Assembly: GCF_028993615.1 (NCBI RefSeq)
Contig: NZ_CP118632.1
Span: 620,001 to 684,000, forward strand
Direction of reading: 5' to 3'
From: Herbaspirillum sp. WKF16
GTDB lineage: Bacteria > Pseudomonadota > Gammaproteobacteria > Burkholderiales > Burkholderiaceae_D
Length of the DNA: 64,000 bases
Shown: positions 17,434-26,017 of the stretch, piece by piece
How positions within the stretch are numbered: position 1 is the first letter of the stretch
Layout of the letters: every line of letters starts with the position of its first letter
Position numbers and translations under genes: made by a program
Notes under the pieces: model-generated
Databases searched by the model: none
What the model saw: the letters and a program-made list of their open reading frames with translations, nothing else
Told to the model about the DNA's origin: nothing

Positions 17434-18363
17434 CTAATCCCTGAGGCGGCCCGCCGCGCCGTCGGGTTGCGCGCGTTCCAGGTGGGCGATGTAGCGGTCC
17501 AGTGTCGGGTTGCCATTGTCGGCGCGATAGACGAAGGACACCGGATGGCGCATGGTGAGTTCCGGATGGTCAACCAGTGCCACGCCCTCAGGGCAGGTAT
17601 ATGCGCTTACGTCCGAGACGATGGCATAGCCGACGCCGGCTGCGACCAGGCCCAGGATGCTCAGTACATCGCTGGCCAGCTGGGCCTTGCGCGGTACCAG
17701 GTTGACCGTCTGGCACTGGTAATTCAGGAACTGGTCGTAGCCGGGAGCCACCTCGGCCGGGAACCAGATCGCCGGCTCGTCGCGCAGCGCCGACAGGTGC
17801 GCCGGCACCTGACGCGCCAGCCGGCTGTCGCGCGGCAGCGCCAACTTGAGCCGGCATTCGAAAACCTGGATTTCGCCGAATTCTCGCGCCAGGAACTGGT
17901 CGTTGGGAGGATAGCGCCAGGCCAGGAATCCTGCGTCCAATTCACCTTCCCTGATCCGTTCCAGTTGCCGGGCCGACAACCCGGGTTCCAAAGACATTGC
18001 AATCTGCGGTTCGGCCTGGTGGAAGCTGCGCAGCGACCCCAGGATTTTGGGGTGCCAGCCGAAGTTGGGCGTGATGCCCATTCGCAAATTACCTTCCAGG
18101 CCTTCGGCTACGCGCGTCACGCGCTGCCGCGTACTCTGCAGGTCGGCCAGGATGCGGCGCGCATCGACAGCCAGCTGCTGGCCTGCGGTGGTGAGCGTCG
18201 CACCGCGCACGCTGCGCTCAAACAGCACTGCACCCAACTCCTCCTCCAGGTCCTTGATCTGCCTGCTCAGCGCAGGCTGCGCGATGTGTAAGCGCCTGGC
18301 TGCTTCGGCCACGCTGCCATGCTCGACCACACCCAGGAAATATCGGAGATGACGCAATTCCAT
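17434..18363 (-). CDS. LysR family transcriptional regulator, divergent from MHS transporter
   Basis: A 309-residue LysR protein opening MELRHLRYFLGVVEHGSVAEAARRLHIAQPALSRQ in character, with the HTH at about residues 1-60 and a substrate domain from about residue 90. It is closest in style to the CatR/BenM-like group (MELRHLRYF, QPALSRQIKDLEEELG). It is divergent from a permease-amidohydrolase-glutaminase unit over about 110 bp that holds a T-N11-A dyad, so it most likely controls that unit. Confidence 0.92.
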   Translation of the reverse strand: MELRHLRYFLGVVEHGSVAEAARRLHIAQPALSRQIKDLEEELGAVLFERSVRGATLTTAGQQLAVDARRILADLQSTRQRVTRVAEGLEGNLRMGITPNFGWHPKILGSLRSFHQAEPQIAMSLEPGLSARQLERIREGELDAGFLAWRYPPNDQFLAREFGEIQVFECRLKLALPRDSRLARQVPAHLSALRDEPAIWFPAEVAPGYDQFLNYQCQTVNLVPRKAQLASDVLSILGLVAAGVGYAIVSDVSAYTCPEGVALVDHPELTMRHPVSFVYRADNGNPTLDRYIAHLERAQPDGAAGRLRD

Positions 18364-18370
18364 GATGGAT

Positions 18371-18389
18371 TACCTATGCCTTGTAGGTA
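18371..18389. promoter_or_regulatory. LysR-type operator in divergent promoter
   Basis: TACCTA-N7-TAGGTA, a perfect dyad 8 bp upstream of the LysR start codon, in the region shared with the divergent MFS gene. Confidence 0.55.
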
Positions 18390-18472
18390 TATTTTTTATA
18401 TCTGAAAGGAAGTTTTCAGTATAGAGCATAAGACCTACACTGCACCCACCAAACATAACAATTGGAGACTCC

Positions 18473-19759
18473 ATGAATAACCAAGCCAACGGCCTGGATC
18501 CGAAAACGCAACGCCGTGCGGTGATCGCGGCGACCATCGGCAATGTCCTTGAGATCTATGATTTCATCATCTTCGGCATCTTCGCTGTGGCAATTTCCCG
18601 GACGTTCTTCCCTAGTGGGGACGAGTATGCGGCGTTGATGTTCACCTTCATGACTTTCGCCGCCGGCTTCGTGGTGCGTCCGATCGGTGCGCTGGTGCTC
18701 GGGCAGTACGCGGACAAGGTCGGCCGCAAGAAGGCCCTGAGTTTCACGCTGCTGTTGATGGCGCTGGGCACCATAGTCCCGGCGCTGTGCCCGTCCTACG
18801 ACTCGATCGGCATCGCGGCTACCGTGATCCTGGTGCTGGGACGCTTGCTGCAAGGCTTTTCGGCCGGCGGCGAGATCGGCAGCAACGTGGCCATGCTGGT
18901 GGAAAACGCCTCGGGGCGCAATCGCGCGCTGTTCAGCTCCTTCCAGCAGATGGCCCAAGGCGGCGGGGTGCTGCTGGGCGGCGTGGTCGGCTTCATCATC
19001 GCGGTGGTCTACGGCCAGGAGCGCATGCTGCAGGACTACTGGCGCCTGGCCTTCATCGTGGGCCTGGTGATCGGCCCGGTGGGCTGGTACATCCGTCGCG
19101 CGCTGCCGGAGACTCCGGAGTTCGAGAGGAGCGCGCGGCAAGGACCTGCCGATTCCTTCCTCACCAGCGTGAAGGCCAACTCCGGCCGCATCCTGATCGG
19201 TATTGCCATCATGATCTTCTGGACCGTCGCCACCCAGGTCTCCAACTACTTCACCACCTATGCCGTGCGTGAACTGAACATGCCGGTGGCCTCGACCTAC
19301 CTGGGCCAGATCGCCTCCGGCCTGACCCTGCTGCTGATCTGCCCGCTGGTGGGCATGCTGGCCGATCGTATCGGCCCTTACAAGCCCATGGCCTGGGGCG
19401 CAGGCCTGGCTGGCGTGCTGGCCTATCCGCTGTTCAAGATGCTGGCCGCCACGCCGACCTTGCCGGTGCTGCTGATGGTGCAGATCGCCATTTCCATCAC
19501 GCTGGGCCTGTATGCCGCCTGTGCGCCGCTGGTCATGTCGGAGATCTTCCCGACGCGCTATCGCGCCACCGGCATCGGCACTTCCTACGCCCTGGGCGTG
19601 ATGATCTTCGGGGGGCTGACGCCGATGATCGTCACCACCCTGATCCAGGTCAGCGGCGACAAGCTCATCATCGGCCTGTACCTGACCGCTGCGGCGCTGC
19701 TGAGCCTGGCCCTGATCGCTACGCTGGTGCGCATGCAGCGCAAGAGCGTGATGGCTTGA
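18473..19759 (+). CDS. MFS transporter, metabolite:H+ symporter (MHS) family
   Basis: A 428-residue, 12-TM permease. NVLEIYDFIIFG in TM1, the loop GQYADKVGRKKAL, GRLLQGFSAGGEIGSN and RRALPETPEF are hallmarks of the MHS group (KgtP, ProP, citrate and shikimate permeases), which take up small organic acids or betaines with protons. It starts the unit followed by an M20 amidohydrolase and a glutaminase, so an amide or N-acyl amino acid is a reasonable substrate by inference. Confidence 0.92.
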   Translation: MNNQANGLDPKTQRRAVIAATIGNVLEIYDFIIFGIFAVAISRTFFPSGDEYAALMFTFMTFAAGFVVRPIGALVLGQYADKVGRKKALSFTLLLMALGTIVPALCPSYDSIGIAATVILVLGRLLQGFSAGGEIGSNVAMLVENASGRNRALFSSFQQMAQGGGVLLGGVVGFIIAVVYGQERMLQDYWRLAFIVGLVIGPVGWYIRRALPETPEFERSARQGPADSFLTSVKANSGRILIGIAIMIFWTVATQVSNYFTTYAVRELNMPVASTYLGQIASGLTLLLICPLVGMLADRIGPYKPMAWGAGLAGVLAYPLFKMLAATPTLPVLLMVQIAISITLGLYAACAPLVMSEIFPTRYRATGIGTSYALGVMIFGGLTPMIVTTLIQVSGDKLIIGLYLTAAALLSLALIATLVRMQRKSVMA

Positions 19760-19808
19760 GGTCCGCTTTCCCGCGCCGTCGTCAATCAATCAACCTGGAA
19801 AGGGCTAC

Positions 19809-21017
19809 ATGGATATAGTTGATCGTGGGCAGATGGCGTTGCCCGAAGCACTGGACCTGGTGACCATCCGGCGTCATCTGCACGCCCATCCCGAGCTGCG
19901 ATTCGAGGAAGAGCGTACGGCCGGTTACGTTGCAGGGCTGCTGCGCGGATATGGTCTCGCCGTCCAGGAGAACATCGGCGGTTACGGAGTCGTCGGCACG
20001 CTGCGCAAAGGCAATTCGGCGCGCGCCATCACACTGCGCGCGGACATGGACGCATTGCCGATGAAGGAAGAAAACACCTTCGCCCATGCGTCCTCCAGCC
20101 CGGGGAAAATGCACGCCTGTGGCCATGACGGCCATACCGCAATGTTGCTCGGCGCGGCGGCGCGCCTGAGTCGGGAGGTCGAATTCGACGGCACTGTGCA
20201 CCTTGTGTTCCAGCCGGCGGAGGAGGGCGGCGCAGGTGCGCGCTCAATGATCGAAGACGGTCTCTTCGAGCGCTTTCCGTCCGACGCAATTTTTGGTGTA
20301 CACAACTGGCCGGGACTGCCGGCCGGCAGTTTCGGTGTACGCCCCGGGCCGCTGATGGCTTCCAGCAATACCTTCAGCGCAACCCTGTCCGGACGCGGGG
20401 CGCATGCCGCCCAGCCGCATCGCGGCATCGATCCGGTGGTGGCGGCGGCCCAGCTCACACTGGCCTGGCAAAGCATCCTTACGCGCAACATCAATCCCAA
20501 TCACCGGGCGGTGATCTCGGTGACCCAGATACACACCGGCACGGCCGACAATGTCATTCCTGAACAGGCCACTCTCTCGGGTACCGTGCGTGCCTTCGAC
20601 GCCGCCACGCTGAACCTGATCGAGCACCGCATGGGCGCCATCGCCGAGGCCACCGGCAAGATGTTCGACCTGAGCGTATCGTTCGACTTTGAGCGCCTGT
20701 ATCCGGCGCTGGTCAACCATCCCGAAGAAACCCGGCAGGCCATGCAGGCCATGATGGCGGCGGTCGGCGCGGAGCAGGTGGATGGCGACACCGAACCGGC
20801 CTTCGCCTCCGAGGATTTTTCTTTCTACCTGCAGCACAAGCCGGGATGCTACGCCTTCCTCGGCAACGGCCTGATCGCTACGGAGCAAGCGTCCCGACAA
20901 CAGGCCACTTCGCGCGAATTGCACAATCCCTTCTACGATTTCAATGACGACATCATCGATGCCGGCGTGGCGTATTGGACAGCATTGGTGCAACGCTATC
21001 TGGGCGTAGCGGGTTGA
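19809..21017 (+). CDS. M20 family amidohydrolase (hippurate hydrolase / N-acyl amino acid amidohydrolase type)
   Basis: A 402-residue metallopeptidase-fold enzyme. Metal and catalytic segments are visible in order: HLHAHPELRFEEERTA, ADMDALPM, HACGHDGHTAMLLGAA, FQPAEEGGAGA and ASEDFSFYLQHKPG. The dimerisation domain lies between residues 180 and 300. Such enzymes (HipO, AmhX, IAA-amino-acid hydrolases) cleave N-acyl groups from amino acids. It begins 49 bp after the permease and is followed immediately by glutaminase. The specific acyl-amino acid cannot be read from sequence. Confidence 0.92.
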   Translation: MDIVDRGQMALPEALDLVTIRRHLHAHPELRFEEERTAGYVAGLLRGYGLAVQENIGGYGVVGTLRKGNSARAITLRADMDALPMKEENTFAHASSSPGKMHACGHDGHTAMLLGAAARLSREVEFDGTVHLVFQPAEEGGAGARSMIEDGLFERFPSDAIFGVHNWPGLPAGSFGVRPGPLMASSNTFSATLSGRGAHAAQPHRGIDPVVAAAQLTLAWQSILTRNINPNHRAVISVTQIHTGTADNVIPEQATLSGTVRAFDAATLNLIEHRMGAIAEATGKMFDLSVSFDFERLYPALVNHPEETRQAMQAMMAAVGAEQVDGDTEPAFASEDFSFYLQHKPGCYAFLGNGLIATEQASRQQATSRELHNPFYDFNDDIIDAGVAYWTALVQRYLGVAG

Positions 21018-21037
21018 CGTCGCCAGTGACCGATCCC

Positions 21038-22030
21038 ATGCTGTTACAAGCAGCTGTGATGGGCGATGCCGCACAGCAGTCACGCTCTGCGCGCGCCGCC
21101 TATTTCGCCGCGCTGCCTTGGGGGCAGATCCTGGAAGACGCAGCGCAGTTGTCCGCAGTTTGCCGTCACGACGGACAACTGGCCGACTACATTCCGGCCC
21201 TGGCGCGTGTGGCTCCCGACCAATTCGGTATCGCCGTCGCCACGCTCGATGGCAGCATCCATTCTGTGGAAGACTGCGCGACGCGCTTTTCGATCCAGAG
21301 CATCAGCAAGGTCTTCCTGCTGTCGCTGGCCTATCGCAGCTATGGCGAGAGCCTGTGGGAGCGGGTGAGACAAGCGCCGAGCACCAATCCCTTCAATTCC
21401 CTGATCGAACTGGAACTGGAGCGTGGCATCCCGCGCAATCCCTTCCTCAATCCGGGAGCGCTGGTGGTGACCGATGCCTTGCTGAGCCGGCATACGCATC
21501 TGGAGTCCGCCATGGTGGCGTTGCTGCGCGAGCTGGCCGGCAGCGCCGGGATCAACTATGACTCGGAAGTCTTCAACAGCGAACTGCGTTGCGCCTCGCG
21601 GCATTTTGCCGCGGCCCATCTCATGCAGAGCCACGGCAATTTCTCCAACGTGGTCAGCGAAGTGGTTCGCGCCTATTGCGCCAGCTGCGCCATCGAAGCT
21701 TCTTGTGTGGAACTGGCCCGTGCCGGGCTGTTCCTGGCCAATGGCGGCCGCGCCATCGAGGGAGGACGACAATTGCTGTCGGCGCACGAGGCGCAACGCG
21801 TTTGCGCATTGATGCTCACTACCGGGACTTACGAATATTCAGGCATGACCGCCTTCGCCATCGGCCTGCCAACCAAGAGCGGCGTAGGCGGTGGCGTGCT
21901 GGCCATCCTGCCGGGACGCGGGAGCATCTGCATCTGGTCGCCGCGGCTGGACGCGCGCGGCAATTCGGTTCGGGCGATGAAGGCGTTGGAATTGATTTCC
22001 AACGCAGCAGGGCTATCCCTGTTTGCCTAG
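21038..22030 (+). CDS. glsA: Glutaminase A
   Basis: The 330-residue form from ATG 21038 is given; GTG 21026 or TTG 21014 are possible earlier starts and the true start is unsure. Serine-dependent glutaminase motifs are clear: the ADYIPALARV opening, RFSIQSISKVF with the Ser-x-x-Lys catalytic pair, NPFNSLIELE, RNPFLNPGALVV, and the GLPTKSGVGGG segment. The enzyme converts glutamine to glutamate plus ammonia. It sits directly behind the M20 amidohydrolase, which is an unusual and suggestive neighbour for this enzyme. Confidence 0.93.
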   Translation: MLLQAAVMGDAAQQSRSARAAYFAALPWGQILEDAAQLSAVCRHDGQLADYIPALARVAPDQFGIAVATLDGSIHSVEDCATRFSIQSISKVFLLSLAYRSYGESLWERVRQAPSTNPFNSLIELELERGIPRNPFLNPGALVVTDALLSRHTHLESAMVALLRELAGSAGINYDSEVFNSELRCASRHFAAAHLMQSHGNFSNVVSEVVRAYCASCAIEASCVELARAGLFLANGGRAIEGGRQLLSAHEAQRVCALMLTTGTYEYSGMTAFAIGLPTKSGVGGGVLAILPGRGSICIWSPRLDARGNSVRAMKALELISNAAGLSLFA

Positions 22031-22188
22031 CGATGAAAGAGCGCGCGTGGGAGCTTTTCATTTCGTGGATGTCCGCTGTTGAATGGCGGCAGCGATTCAC
22101 GGCACCGGGGATTGACGTCAAAGCCTGATGATCAGGCCTGTAAGCGTCTAGCAAGCGCTCTTCATTCTAGCGCGTAACGCCCTGGCTG

Positions 22189-23088
22189 CTACCAGCGCAT
22201 GGTCTGCACGAAATCCACGAAGGCCCGCAATGGTGCAGGCAAGTAGCGGCGGCCAGGATAGTATAGCGAGGGACCGGTGAAACTGGGCCACCAAGGCTCC
22301 AGTAGTGGCTCCAGCTCGCCGCGGTCGATGTAGGGCTGCAGCCATTCCTCGAACAAATAGATCACGCCCGTGCCGGCCGCCGCGCAATCCACCGCCAAGT
22401 CAGCGGCGGCGCCGAGGTTCACGATCAATGGGCCGTTTGTTTCCACTGTCACGGACCTGCCTTTGCGCTCGAAGTACCATGGCGGCATGGCGCCGCTGGA
22501 AAAGCGCCCCGCCAGGCAGATGTGTTTGCGCAGGTCGTCCGGATGGCGCGGTCGGCCATGCTGTGTGAGATAGGACGGGGAAGCGGCCAGCGCCATCCGC
22601 TGAAGCCGGGGGCCGATGGGAATGGCGACCATGTCCTGGTCCATGCTTTCTTCATAGCGGATGCCGGCGTCGCAGCCCGACTGCAGCAGGTCGACGAAGC
22701 GATCTTCCACGGTCACTTCCAGGCAGATCTCGGGATAGGCTGCAAGGAATTGAGGAACAATGCGCGGCAATACCAGCTTTGAGGCGGATAGCGGGACGTT
22801 CAGCCGCAATCGTCCGGCGGGCCGGTCACGGAAGCCGTTGACCACGTCCAGTGCCGATTCGATGGCGTCCAGCGCCGGCGTCAGGTTTTCCAGAAGACGC
22901 TGGCCGGCATCGGTCGCGGCCACGCTGCGTGTGGTGCGGTTGAGCAGGCGCACACCGAGGCGCGCTTCCAGCCGGCGTACCGCCTCGCTTAGTTGCGAAG
23001 CGCTGCTGCCGGTCATGCGTGCGGCCCCGCGAAAGCCGCCATGGGTGGCGACGGCGACGAAGGCGCTTATGTCGTGCAGATCCGCCAT
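22189..23088 (-). CDS. LysR family transcriptional regulator, divergent from aldo/keto reductase
   Basis: A 299-residue LysR protein with HTH at residues 1-60 (FVAVATHGGFRGAARMTGSSASQLSEAVRRLEARLG in segments; LLNRTTRSVAAT) and a substrate-binding domain. GGAAAAG precedes the ATG. The aldo/keto reductase gene is divergent across about 120 bp, a common pairing in proteobacteria in which the LysR controls the reductase. Confidence 0.9.
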   Translation of the reverse strand: MADLHDISAFVAVATHGGFRGAARMTGSSASQLSEAVRRLEARLGVRLLNRTTRSVAATDAGQRLLENLTPALDAIESALDVVNGFRDRPAGRLRLNVPLSASKLVLPRIVPQFLAAYPEICLEVTVEDRFVDLLQSGCDAGIRYEESMDQDMVAIPIGPRLQRMALAASPSYLTQHGRPRHPDDLRKHICLAGRFSSGAMPPWYFERKGRSVTVETNGPLIVNLGAAADLAVDCAAAGTGVIYLFEEWLQPYIDRGELEPLLEPWWPSFTGPSLYYPGRRYLPAPLRAFVDFVQTMRW

Positions 23089-23211
23089 GAACTTTTCCTA
23101 ATTGTCCTGAATTCGGCACAAGCTGTTCTATTGAGCGGTATTGTCGCACAGTGCACAAGTCCCTAGACTGCTCTCCAGTCCCCACTTGTTCAGCCACCAA
23201 GGAGCAAAGAA

Positions 23212-24087
23212 ATGAACCAAGCCAAACACGCCGGCCATTACCAGCTCGGCGACCTCGATGTCACTCGCATGGGCTATGGCGCCATGCAGCTCGCCGGCTC
23301 GCATGTATTCGGCCCGCCCAAAGACCGCCAACAGGCGATCGCCGTGTTGCGCGCTGCGGTGGAGATGGGCGTGGACCACATCGATACGAGCGATTTCTAT
23401 GGCCCGCACGTCACCAACCAGATAATCCGCGAGGCCCTGCATCCCTACCGCGACGACCTGGTGATCGTCACCAAGATCGGCGCGCGCCGCGGCGACGATG
23501 CGTCGTGGCAGAAAGCGATGTCGCCCGTCGAACTGGAGTCGGCGGTTTACGACAATCTGCGCAACCTGGGCCTGGACGTGATGGATGTGGTGAACCTGCG
23601 CCTGATGTTCGACGTCATGGGGCCTGCGGAGGGAGATCTGGAGGAACCCCTGACAGCGCTAGCGGAGTTGCAGCGCAAAGGGGTGGTGCGGCATATCGGG
23701 CTGAGCAACGCGACGGCGAAACAGGTCGCGCAAGCGAGGAAGATCACCGATATCGTCTGCGTGCAGAACCAGTACAACCTGGCGCACAGGGGCGACGATG
23801 CGTTGGTGGCGCAACTGGCGAACGACGGCATTGCCTACGTGCCCTTTTTCCCGCTGGGCGGTTTCTCACCGCTGCAGTCGTCCACGCTCGAGCGCGTGGC
23901 GATGGAATGCGCAGCGACGCCGCTTCAAACCGCACTGGCCTGGCTGCTGCAGCGCTCGCCTAACATTCTGCTGATCCCGGGAACCTCTTCGGTCGGCCAC
24001 CTGCGACAGAACATCGCCGCTGCGCAATTGAAGCTGTCGCCGGAAGCAGTTGCTGCCCTCGATGGCATCGGCGCGCCCACCGCCTGA
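23212..24087 (+). CDS. Aldo/keto reductase
   Basis: A 291-residue NADPH-dependent (alpha/beta)8-barrel oxidoreductase. Signature segments are MGYGAMQLAG, the catalytic DHIDTSDFYGPH (Asp and Tyr), VIVTKIG with the catalytic Lys, GLSNATAKQV and the cofactor loop IPGTSSVGHLRQN. It is similar in length and motifs to YdbC-like oxidoreductases. AAGGAG precedes the ATG. A terminator follows. Confidence 0.92.
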   Translation: MNQAKHAGHYQLGDLDVTRMGYGAMQLAGSHVFGPPKDRQQAIAVLRAAVEMGVDHIDTSDFYGPHVTNQIIREALHPYRDDLVIVTKIGARRGDDASWQKAMSPVELESAVYDNLRNLGLDVMDVVNLRLMFDVMGPAEGDLEEPLTALAELQRKGVVRHIGLSNATAKQVAQARKITDIVCVQNQYNLAHRGDDALVAQLANDGIAYVPFFPLGGFSPLQSSTLERVAMECAATPLQTALAWLLQRSPNILLIPGTSSVGHLRQNIAAAQLKLSPEAVAALDGIGAPTA

Positions 24088-24096
24088 GCGCGCAAG

Positions 24097-24123
24097 GCGC
24101 CCGCGACCTGCGGGCGCTTTTTT
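24097..24123 (+). terminator. Rho-independent terminator of the aldo/keto reductase gene
   Basis: GCGCCCGC-GACCT-GCGGGCGC followed by six T, 10 bp past the stop codon. Confidence 0.9.
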
Positions 24124-24168
24124 CTTGCGGCGGCGTTGCGGCAAATGTCGCGGTCGACCAGCCTGCGT

Positions 24169-25500
24169 TCAGGGATCCATGCGAGCGTCGCGGAACCGGA
24201 TCCGCTGTGGCATCGCGTAGGCAATCAGTACGGCAGTGAGTATGCAGACCAGCGCAATGGCGTACAGGCCCATCGAGGCGCTCCCGGTCACGTCCTTTAC
24301 CTTGCCGACCATGTAGGGCGCAATGAGCCCGCCGATCTGTCCGATCGAGTTGATCAGCGCCACGCCGGCCGCCGCCGCCGTCCCGGTGAGCACGCGCGCC
24401 GGGAACAGCCAGAAGATCCCGAACGAGGCGATCACGCCGGTGGCCGCGATGCTCAGGCCAATGACCAGCACTACCGTGTTGTCGCCATAGGCGGCGCTCA
24501 CGATGTAGCCGATGGCCGCGGCCAGCGCACAGCCTGCCAGGTGCCAGCGGCGTTCGCCGCTGCGATCCGAGCTTCTTCCGAGCGCGACCGTGCCGATCAT
24601 GGCGGCGATGTACGGCAGCATGGTGATGAGGCCGATCATCAGCGGATCGCTGGTGCCCGCCGTCTTGACCAGCTGCGGCATCCAGAACAGGAAGCCGTAG
24701 ATGCCCATGCACAGGCCGAAGTAAATGAAGGAAAAGAGATAGGTCACCGGTCGCCTGAGCGCGATGGCGAACGAATGGGTGCTGTCTACGCGGGGATCGC
24801 GCGCAAGCGCGGCGCTGAGCTGTTTCTTCTCCTCTGCGGTGAGCCACTTGGCGTCCTCCACGCGGTCTTCCAGCACCAGCAGCACGACCACGCCCAGCAG
24901 GATCGACGGAATCCCCTCGAGCAGGAAGAGCCATTGCCAGCCGGGCATGTCGTACATGCCGTCGAAGAACTTCAGGATGCCGCCCGAGATAGGACCGCCG
25001 ATGATGCCGCACAGCGCGATGGCGCCGAAGAACAGGTTATTGATGCGGCCGCGGCGCGAAGCGGGAAACCACTGCGTGTAGTAGTACAGGACGCCCGGCA
25101 CGAAACCGGCCTCGAGTGCGCCCAGCAGGAAACGCAGGAAATAGAACCATCCCTCGGTCCTGACGAACATCATCGCCACCGAGGCGGCGCCCCAGCTGAT
25201 CATGATGCGTGCGATCCACAGCCGCGCACCGGTCCTTGCCATCACGGCATTGCTGGGGATCTCGAAGAGCAGGTAGCCGACGAAGAAGGCGCTCGCGCCG
25301 AGGCCGTATGCTGCTTCGCTCAATCCCAGCTGGGACTGCATCTGCAATTTTGCGAAGCTGATGTTGACGCGGTCCAGATAGGCGGCGACGAAGCAGGCGA
25401 TGATCAGCGGCACGATGCGCCAGACCACCTTGTTGAAGATCTTTTCCTCGTCGATCATTGCGGCAGCCGGCATGGGGCCTGCCGATGTTTCAAGCATCAT
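24169..25500 (-). CDS. MFS transporter, anion:cation symporter family (tartrate / HpaX-like)
   Basis: The start at 25500 (MMLETSAGP) is chosen because GGAG lies upstream; a longer frame to 25602 has none. The 443-residue, 12-TM protein carries FVAAYLDRVNISFAKLQM in TM1, GYLLFEIPSNAVMARTGAR and the central EDRVEDAKWLTAEEK loop. These are typical of TtuB/HpaX carriers that import tartrate, phthalate or hydroxyphenylacetate with protons. No catabolic partner is adjacent. A GGTA-C-TACC dyad lies in its leader. Confidence 0.9.
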   Translation of the reverse strand: MMLETSAGPMPAAAMIDEEKIFNKVVWRIVPLIIACFVAAYLDRVNISFAKLQMQSQLGLSEAAYGLGASAFFVGYLLFEIPSNAVMARTGARLWIARIMISWGAASVAMMFVRTEGWFYFLRFLLGALEAGFVPGVLYYYTQWFPASRRGRINNLFFGAIALCGIIGGPISGGILKFFDGMYDMPGWQWLFLLEGIPSILLGVVVLLVLEDRVEDAKWLTAEEKKQLSAALARDPRVDSTHSFAIALRRPVTYLFSFIYFGLCMGIYGFLFWMPQLVKTAGTSDPLMIGLITMLPYIAAMIGTVALGRSSDRSGERRWHLAGCALAAAIGYIVSAAYGDNTVVLVIGLSIAATGVIASFGIFWLFPARVLTGTAAAAGVALINSIGQIGGLIAPYMVGKVKDVTGSASMGLYAIALVCILTAVLIAYAMPQRIRFRDARMDP

Positions 25501-25523
25501 GAATGTCTCCTGTATTGTTGGCG

Positions 25524-25534
25524 TTGGTACTACC
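25524..25534. promoter_or_regulatory. Short GntR/FCD-like dyad upstream of the MFS gene
   Basis: TTGGTACTACC with a GGTA-N-TACC core, 24 bp upstream of the ATG. The core matches the longer palindrome at 55190-55204. FCD-type GntR regulators (PdhR and relatives) bind TGGT-N3-ACCA; this copy is incomplete on one side. Confidence 0.25.
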
Positions 25535-26017
25535 GCTCTGGCGGCGGCTGTTGCATTGCGGCTGCCTACGGCCGATGAACGGCGGCGCGGCAGCCATGAC
25601 AATCAATTAGCTAGGAATTCAAAAGGCCGATCCCGGGGCAGCCTGCGTGCGTCGGCGCCTGCGATTCCAGGCGGCCGCGGTATCGCGGCAAATGCGCAGT
25701 GGGGATATCAGCCATGCGTGTGTCTCTCACCTTGTTTTTTCTTGTCTGGATTCAGCGCAAACGTAGCGGAAAACTGGTGGAGTGACCATTGAGAGCTTCT
25801 TATATTTGTATTGCTTCCGGTTATACCGGTTGCTCAGGAGGAGGGCGGGACGGAAGGTGAAAAAGTCGCGGAAAATACGGCGATGGATGGCGGGCCCGGG
25901 GCGCATGCCCGCCATCGCCATCATTGCGCACAGGCCGACGATCCGGCGTACGCCGCAGGCAGTGCCGCGAGGCCGGCGATCGCTGCCGGACTGCCCGGAT
26001 GCCTCGATGGCGCCGCC
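25535..26017. other. Intergenic region with one strong palindrome, no gene recognised
   Basis: Open frames here on both strands have no recognisable product. A perfect 10-bp inverted repeat, GATGGCGGGC / GCCCGCCATC with an 11-bp loop (25886-25916), may be the terminator of the NYN gene, which ends about 100 bp away on the minus strand. Its T-run is poor. Confidence 0.5.

Noticed and set aside
18416..19789. Long open frame (about 457 codons) antisense to the MHS transporter
   Set aside because: It lies wholly opposite a clear MFS gene, has no known domain and is rich in His/Gln/Asp/Arg as expected for the reverse of high-GC codons.
24136..25578. 480-codon frame opposite the tartrate-type MFS gene
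   Set aside because: Same reason: no domain, low-complexity Asp/His/Gln/Arg composition, and the opposite strand codes a clear 12-TM protein.
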